From a virus, in the IMG/VR virus record IMGVR_UViG_3300028033_000047, positions 1-32,418 of that record: a DNA stretch of 32,418 nt. The stretch is one strand, 5' to 3'. Both the position numbers and the translations under genes were made by a program. Shown piece by piece: positions 28,834 through 32,418 of the stretch. How positions within the stretch are numbered: position 1 is the stretch's first letter; every line of letters begins with the position of its first letter. Under the pieces are notes generated by a model, which ran no database searches, was not told where the DNA came from, and worked only from the letters and a program-made list of their open reading frames with translations.

Positions 28834-29781
28834 ATGGCTTTTGGCTTTAATCTGTTTGCGGATGTAAACTGGGTTGCGAATGGTGCAGTATATCAACAGG
28901 GAACATGGACGTTTAATAAGGCTGGGACGATAAGCACCGTTATAGATGTAACCGAATGGCTGGGGGATGCTGCAAGGCTGAAGTTTAGCGCCGTAACCGA
29001 TACACCGTTGCAGGTATTGCTGAAGTTTGACGGTATGCAGTTTGTTGGATACGTTGATAAGTTGAGCGGTGATTTTTTAATTGACGATGTACAGTTTGAG
29101 GCTGAAACGCTTAACGTGGAGATAAAGGCTCTTGAGGCGGGCGATGTTATATATCTGTCTCTTGAGAAGGAAGTAACCTATAAAAAACAAGTCGAGGATA
29201 TAGTGGAGCAGGTTGTGCCACAACAAATACATGCGGCTTTTTTCGCAGAAAGCACAGCCGTTACAGTTGGCACTACACCGGTGGTGATTTTGAAGAATAT
29301 AACCGAGATAACGGACGACGTGGTGGGTGTTGTGATGATAACTATAACAGGGCAGTCATCTGCTGCTCAAACGCTAACAATTAGGTTGACTAATAATGGG
29401 CGAGATGTTACACCACTTGTAAAGCAAGTGTATAGTAGTGCTGGATATCAAACAATAAGCGCAAATTTTTTGATACCTTTTGAAATGGGCGTACACGAAC
29501 TAATAGTGTGGGGCAATGTGGATACTGGCACATTTAGCATACCTGCTAGTGGTGCGGTTTTGATGGGGTTGGCTAGAAACACAAAAGAAACGGTAGTTGG
29601 AGGTATGCCAATTGTAACACTAGCACAAGAGATTGAGGCTTACCATAGAAAAATCATAACAGAACAACAAAGCACAGTTAGCCGACAAGTACCTATAAGT
29701 AGTATTCTGGAGCAAAGTATATTCCCGACACAAATAACACAAATAACGACACAGTGCGACGTAACTTTGAGTGAGGGGTGA
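28834..29781 (+). CDS. Baseplate/tail-tip protein
   Basis: The 315-residue beta-rich protein has an N-terminal domain (DVNWVANGAVYQQGTWTFNK...) and a second strand-rich domain (TAVTVGTTPVVILKNITEIT, MITITGQSSAAQTLTIRLTN), with a helical end (LAQEIEAYHRKIITEQQSTV). The two-domain, strand-rich pattern fits a receptor-contact or fibre-base protein. No enzyme motif is seen. Its last base overlaps a possible start of the fibre gene. Confidence 0.6.
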   Translation: MAFGFNLFADVNWVANGAVYQQGTWTFNKAGTISTVIDVTEWLGDAARLKFSAVTDTPLQVLLKFDGMQFVGYVDKLSGDFLIDDVQFEAETLNVEIKALEAGDVIYLSLEKEVTYKKQVEDIVEQVVPQQIHAAFFAESTAVTVGTTPVVILKNITEITDDVVGVVMITITGQSSAAQTLTIRLTNNGRDVTPLVKQVYSSAGYQTISANFLIPFEMGVHELIVWGNVDTGTFSIPASGAVLMGLARNTKETVVGGMPIVTLAQEIEAYHRKIITEQQSTVSRQVPISSILEQSIFPTQITQITTQCDVTLSEG

Positions 29782-29786
29782 TGTTT

Positions 29787-30692
29787 GTGCTTAATTATGT
29801 AAAGGATTTTAAGAATAATAAAGAGACCGTACTTTGGAAGGAGAAACATGGGGAAATACGCGGTATAGCAACAGTAGAATTGTTTGAACACGGTAAGAAA
29901 GTCCTTGAGGCAAAAACGGAGAATATAATAACAAGTGCGGGGTATGCATTCTTTAAACGTGCAATGCAAACACGAATGGTTTCGGGAACTTATTTTTCTT
30001 CCTCTTTGACCGATTCGCCCAATCCTTTTCAGGCTATTCGTTTGTACAACATAAATGCACCAGAAATAGATGAAGCGTTTCCTGATATTCCAGATTCTGC
30101 TTTGGTCGGTTACTCCCTTGTGGACACATATTCAGGTAGTAATACGTTGAGAGGCACATTGAATGTAAATGAAAGCTTTGTTTCTGATAATAGGTTTCAT
30201 TATGTGTTTGACTGGCCTACCCATGCAGCAAATGGAACATTCAGAACAATAATTTTTGCTACATCCCCAGTGCAGATGTACGCTGTTACATCATTTGCAT
30301 CACCCGATACCATCCCTACTGGTTTAGCGTGGGATGGGCAGTATCTATGGCTGGTGGGGGGCAGCACAGGCAAGATATACAAGCTGACAACGACTGGCAC
30401 AGTTGTTACATCATTTGCATCACCTGATACATCCCCTCACGGTTTAGCGTGGGATGGGCAGTATCTATGGCTGGTGGGAAGAAGCAATAGCAGGATATAC
30501 AAGTTAACAACCGATGGTACAGTGGTAAGTTATTTTGCATCACCTGATACATCCCCTTACGGTTTAGCGTGGGATGGGCAGTATCTATGGCTGGTGGGGG
30601 GCAGCACAGGCAAGATATACAAGCTGACAACGACTGGCACAGTTGTTACATCATTTGCATCACCCGATACACTCCCTCACGGTTTAGCGTGA
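29787..30692 (+). CDS. Tail fibre N-terminus with propeller repeats, cut by TGA
   Basis: This 301-residue product has an anchoring N-terminal domain (about 1-160; EKHGEIRGIATVELFEHGKK, SYSLVDTYSGSNTLRGTLNV-like strands) and 40-residue repeats of the form VTSFASPDTSPHGLAWDGQY then LWLVG...IYKLTTTGTV, as in beta-propeller (NHL-like) blades. The fourth repeat breaks at TGA (30690-30692), where the other four read TGG in GLAWDG. The frame then continues to 30965. GTG 29787 has GAGGGG eight bases before; ATG 29781 is possible. It is a host-contact protein candidate. Confidence 0.75.
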   Translation: MLNYVKDFKNNKETVLWKEKHGEIRGIATVELFEHGKKVLEAKTENIITSAGYAFFKRAMQTRMVSGTYFSSSLTDSPNPFQAIRLYNINAPEIDEAFPDIPDSALVGYSLVDTYSGSNTLRGTLNVNESFVSDNRFHYVFDWPTHAANGTFRTIIFATSPVQMYAVTSFASPDTIPTGLAWDGQYLWLVGGSTGKIYKLTTTGTVVTSFASPDTSPHGLAWDGQYLWLVGRSNSRIYKLTTDGTVVSYFASPDTSPYGLAWDGQYLWLVGGSTGKIYKLTTTGTVVTSFASPDTLPHGLA

Positions 30693-30884
30693 GATGGGCA
30701 GTTTTTGTGGCTGGCGGGAAGAAGCAATAGCAGGATATACAAGTTAACAACCGATGGTACAGTGGTAAGTTATTTTGCATCACCTGATGTATACTCTTAC
30801 GGTTTAGCGTGGGATGGGCAGTTTTTGTGGCTGGCGGGAGCCAACAATGACAGGATATATAAGCTATGTTTGTTGTATGGAGCG
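30285..30884 (+). repeat. Five 120-base tandem repeats (propeller blades)
   Basis: Units start at 30285, 30405, 30525, 30645 and 30765. They alternate: units 1 and 3 carry GGSTGKIYKLTTTG, units 2 and 4 GRSNSRIYKLTTDG, so units 1-2 and 3-4 form a 240-base higher-order repeat that is nearly identical. Unit 4 has the TGA, and unit 5 is the most divergent. Confidence 0.9.
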
Positions 30885-30965
30885 CGCACTTTGCTTCCTG
30901 CGCCTATAACGAAGACGTCCATGCAAACAATGAAAATACAGTATGATTTTATATTCACAGATTAA
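30693..30965 (+). pseudogene. 3' part of the fibre gene beyond the TGA
   Basis: In the same frame as the upstream product, these 90 codons finish repeat 4 (DGQFLWLAGRSNSRIYKLTT), add repeat 5 and a C-terminal cap, ARTLLPAPITKTSMQTMKIQ then YDFIFTD. It would complete a five-blade propeller if the TGA were read through or reverted. No ribosome site precedes it. Confidence 0.7.
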
Positions 30966-30998
30966 GCACAACACTTTTGTAAGGAGGCATATCGCTAT

Positions 30999-31085
30999 TG
31001 ATTATAATATGTTGCTTAGGGTAAAGGTGTTTGTCGGCAGTAAAACAAAAGTTTGGGTTAGAACAGGCATCGGATATACATTATA
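30999..31085 (+). CDS. Possible 28-residue peptide, ATT start
   Basis: After AAGGAGG and nine bases lies ATT, then DYNMLLRVKVFVGSKTKVWV and RTGIGYTL before a TAA at 31083-31085. The basic short strand pattern resembles tiny tail-associated proteins. An internal ATG at 31011 is an alternative start. It could also be untranslated leader. Confidence 0.3.
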
Positions 31086-31108
31086 ATCCCAAAACGAGAA
31101 AAAGACAG

Positions 31109-31134
31109 AAGCCTGTATTGGGCTTTTGTTTATT
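31109..31134 (+). terminator. Terminator before the lysis genes
   Basis: AAGCC (31109-31113) pairs with GGCTT (31121-31125) around a seven-base loop, followed by TTGTTTATTT. It is moderate in strength and marks the end of the tail operon. Confidence 0.5.
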
Positions 31135-31159
31135 TAAACTGAAAGGAGGGAGTGATCTG

Positions 31160-31747
31160 ATGAAAATAATTCAAACCAACTTTGAATGGAGGGGCAAACT
31201 AACCCCTTTAAAAGTCGAGAATGTACAGTATATCATTATTCACCATGCAGCAGTTAAGGAAGCTTCTCCAGAGGCGATCCACCGAAACCACATAGGCCGT
31301 GGCTGGGCCGGTATCGGGTATAACGAATACATCAGGAAGGATGGCACGGTCTATATTTGCAGGGGTGACCATGTAGGGGCGCATACAAAGGGATGGAATG
31401 ACAAGAGTTATGGTATCTGCTGCGAGGGGAACTATGAGGTAGAACAAGAGATGCCGGAGGTTCAATTTAATGCATTGGTTCAACGCATAGCAGTCAACAA
31501 GGCCAGATTCCCAAATTTAGAGGGGATAAAAGGGCATAAGGATTTCACGGCAACGGCATGTCCGGGAAAATACTTTCCTATGGAAAGGTTGATGGAAGAG
31601 CTTAAGGAGCGGGAAAATCAAAAAGCTCCAGCAAAAATATACCGTGTACAAACTGGGGCATTTAGAAACCGTGAAAATGCTGAAAAATTAGTTAAACAGC
31701 TGAAAGAATTAGGTTTTGATGCGTTTATTAGAGAGGAGAAGGGGTGA
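31160..31747 (+). CDS. N-acetylmuramoyl-L-alanine amidase with short SPOR domain
   Basis: The 195-residue endolysin carries an Amidase_2/PGRP fold: YIIIHHAAVKEASPEAIHRN (zinc His), GIGYNEYIRKDGTVYICRG, VGAHTKGWNDKSYGICCEGN and KGHKDFTATACPGKYFPMER (second zinc His and Cys). A C-terminal YRVQTGAFRNRENAEKLVKQ segment is the first half of a SPOR-type peptidoglycan-binding domain; it stops about 35 residues in, at the overlap with the holin. It cleaves the muramyl-peptide amide. GGAGGG lies eight bases before ATG 31160. Confidence 0.92.
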   Translation: MKIIQTNFEWRGKLTPLKVENVQYIIIHHAAVKEASPEAIHRNHIGRGWAGIGYNEYIRKDGTVYICRGDHVGAHTKGWNDKSYGICCEGNYEVEQEMPEVQFNALVQRIAVNKARFPNLEGIKGHKDFTATACPGKYFPMERLMEELKERENQKAPAKIYRVQTGAFRNRENAEKLVKQLKELGFDAFIREEKG

Positions 31748-32166
31748 TGGATACGAAAAATATCATCAATACTATTCAAGTAGTTTTTGCGGCTGTTGGT
31801 GGATTCCTCGGATGGGCTTTAGGAGGTATGGACGGGCTGTTATATACCCTTATAGCTTTTGTCGTGCTTGATTACCTAACAGGTGTTATAGTGGCCATTA
31901 TGGAAAAAAAGCTTTCTAGTGAAATAGGATTCAAAGGGATATTAAAGAAGATATTAATCTTTGTGCTGGTGGGCATAGGTAATATGGTCGAAGTTCATTT
32001 ACTCAAGAATGGCAGCGCAATCAGAACCGCTGTCATTTTCTTTTATCTCAGCAATGAAGGGATAAGCATCCTAGAAAATTGCAGTAAAGCTGGACTACCT
32101 ATACCAGATAAGCTAAAAGCAGTGTTGGAGCAATTTAACAAAGCCGAATCATCCGAGGGGCAGTGA
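31747..32166 (+). CDS. Holin, phage_holin_4 type
   Basis: The 139-residue protein has hydrophobic segments near 10-27 (VVFAAVGGFLGWALGG), 30-48 (LLYTLIAFVVLDYLTGVIVA), 68-82 (ILIFVLVGIGNMVEVH) and 92-105. The conserved LDYLTGV and RTAVIFFYLSNEGISILEN are signatures of the TcdE/phi-105 holin group. It opens the membrane for the amidase. ATG 31747 follows GGGGTG; it overlaps the amidase stop. The amidase-then-holin order is less usual than holin first but common in clostridial phages. Confidence 0.9.
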   Translation: MDTKNIINTIQVVFAAVGGFLGWALGGMDGLLYTLIAFVVLDYLTGVIVAIMEKKLSSEIGFKGILKKILIFVLVGIGNMVEVHLLKNGSAIRTAVIFFYLSNEGISILENCSKAGLPIPDKLKAVLEQFNKAESSEGQ

Positions 32167-32181
32167 TGCCCCTCTTTTTTT
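32155..32181 (+). terminator. Strong late-operon terminator
   Basis: GAGGGGC (32155-32161) pairs with GCCCCTC (32168-32174) around AGTGAT, followed by seven T. The left arm is inside the holin coding end. It closes the lysis operon. Confidence 0.92.
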
Positions 32182-32182
32182 G

Positions 32183-32196
32183 TTATAGTGCACTAT
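32183..32196. promoter_or_regulatory. Palindrome upstream of the last gene
   Basis: ATAGTGCACTAT at 32185-32196 is a perfect 12-base palindrome containing the -10-like TATAGT (32184-32189). With no clear -35 it could be an operator-controlled promoter for the next gene. Confidence 0.35.
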
Positions 32197-32223
32197 TGAT
32201 AAAGCATTAGAGAGGTGTTAGAC

Positions 32224-32418
32224 ATGAAAGAAGGCAAACCACTTAGAAAATTTAGCAGAGCAAAAATAGAAGAGGCGCGGAAAAGGTTTAATAAATTATC
32301 TCGAGGCTCTGATGAAGAATATTATGCTCATCTATTAGCGATAAACGAAGAACTTAAGATGTTAAGAAGGAGGGCCAATGGTTTTTTAAATCTAAATAGA
32401 TCCCACCCGAGCGGTTAG
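32224..32418 (+). CDS. Small helical protein at the right end
   Basis: The 64-residue basic protein (MKEGKPLRKFSRAKIEEARK, RFNKLSRGSDEEYYAHLLAI, NEELKMLRRRANGFLN) is a two-helix pattern. GAGAGGTG precedes the ATG. It follows the lysis terminator, so it is probably transcribed on its own, as lysogen-expressed genes at phage ends often are. It has its own stop at the last base of the window. No family recognised. Confidence 0.55.
   Translation: MKEGKPLRKFSRAKIEEARKRFNKLSRGSDEEYYAHLLAINEELKMLRRRANGFLNLNRSHPSG

Noticed and set aside
30285-30884. Regular repeats considered as a CRISPR array
   Set aside because: Units are 120 bases, coding throughout in one frame, with no short repeat-spacer pattern.
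32300-32418. Right attachment site
   Set aside because: No copy of the tRNA-Arg sequence or of the nonamer repeats is found here; the prophage seems to continue past the window.

Overview
The window is most of a temperate siphovirus prophage in a low-GC, Gram-positive (Firmicutes) host. Purine-rich Shine-Dalgarno sites precede nearly every gene, sigma-A-type promoters are easy to see, and the gene order is that of clostridial and bacillar siphophages. The lysine-, glutamate- and isoleucine-rich proteins would fit a thermophilic clostridium, but that is only an impression. No stretch over about 300 bases lacks a gene; the largest gaps (4897-5100, 5338-5478, 11685-11902, 30966-31159) hold promoters, hairpins or a possible leader RNA.

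Left end (1-460): a cut-short host gene, a terminator, and a tRNA-Arg gene whose 5' side faces the integrase, the likely attachment locus. Leftward lysogeny module (458-4189): integrase, a coiled-coil Mrr-type nuclease, an ImmA-type peptidase and a CI-like repressor. The switch region (4211-4354) has two divergent promoters and five evenly spaced palindromic operators. Rightward early module (4318-10894): Cro-like protein, small regulators, a possible structured leader, an apparent AUA-initiated membrane peptide, small zinc-binding proteins, a candidate annealing protein, tRNA-Gln, a YneA-like LysM protein, a replication initiator with origin-like repeats inside it, a DnaC-type loader and RusA. 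A terminator closes it.

Late control and cargo (10994-12982): a hypothetical gene, an ArpU/sigma-region-4-like regulator, a candidate late promoter, and an AT-rich two-gene cassette of unknown function. Packaging and head (13038-21480): terminase, portal, a minor head protein with a toxin-like C-terminus followed by a candidate immunity gene, scaffold, P22-like coat protein and head-tail connectors. Tail (21483-30965): tail tube, chaperones joined by a probable -1 frameshift, a reverse-strand membrane gene broken in a seven-base homopolymer, a tape measure protein with Trp-rich 44-residue repeats, baseplate proteins, and a propeller-repeat fibre interrupted by TGA. Lysis (31160-32166): amidase with a shortened SPOR domain and a holin, then a strong terminator and one more small gene. 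The right attachment site is not in the window.

The most notable points are the predicted toxin-immunity pair built into a head gene, the phased five-operator switch, the two lesions in repeat or homopolymer tracts (fibre TGA, G7 run), the AUA-start peptide with its leader, and the AT-rich cargo cassette. Family assignments come from reading motifs by eye; no database search was run.
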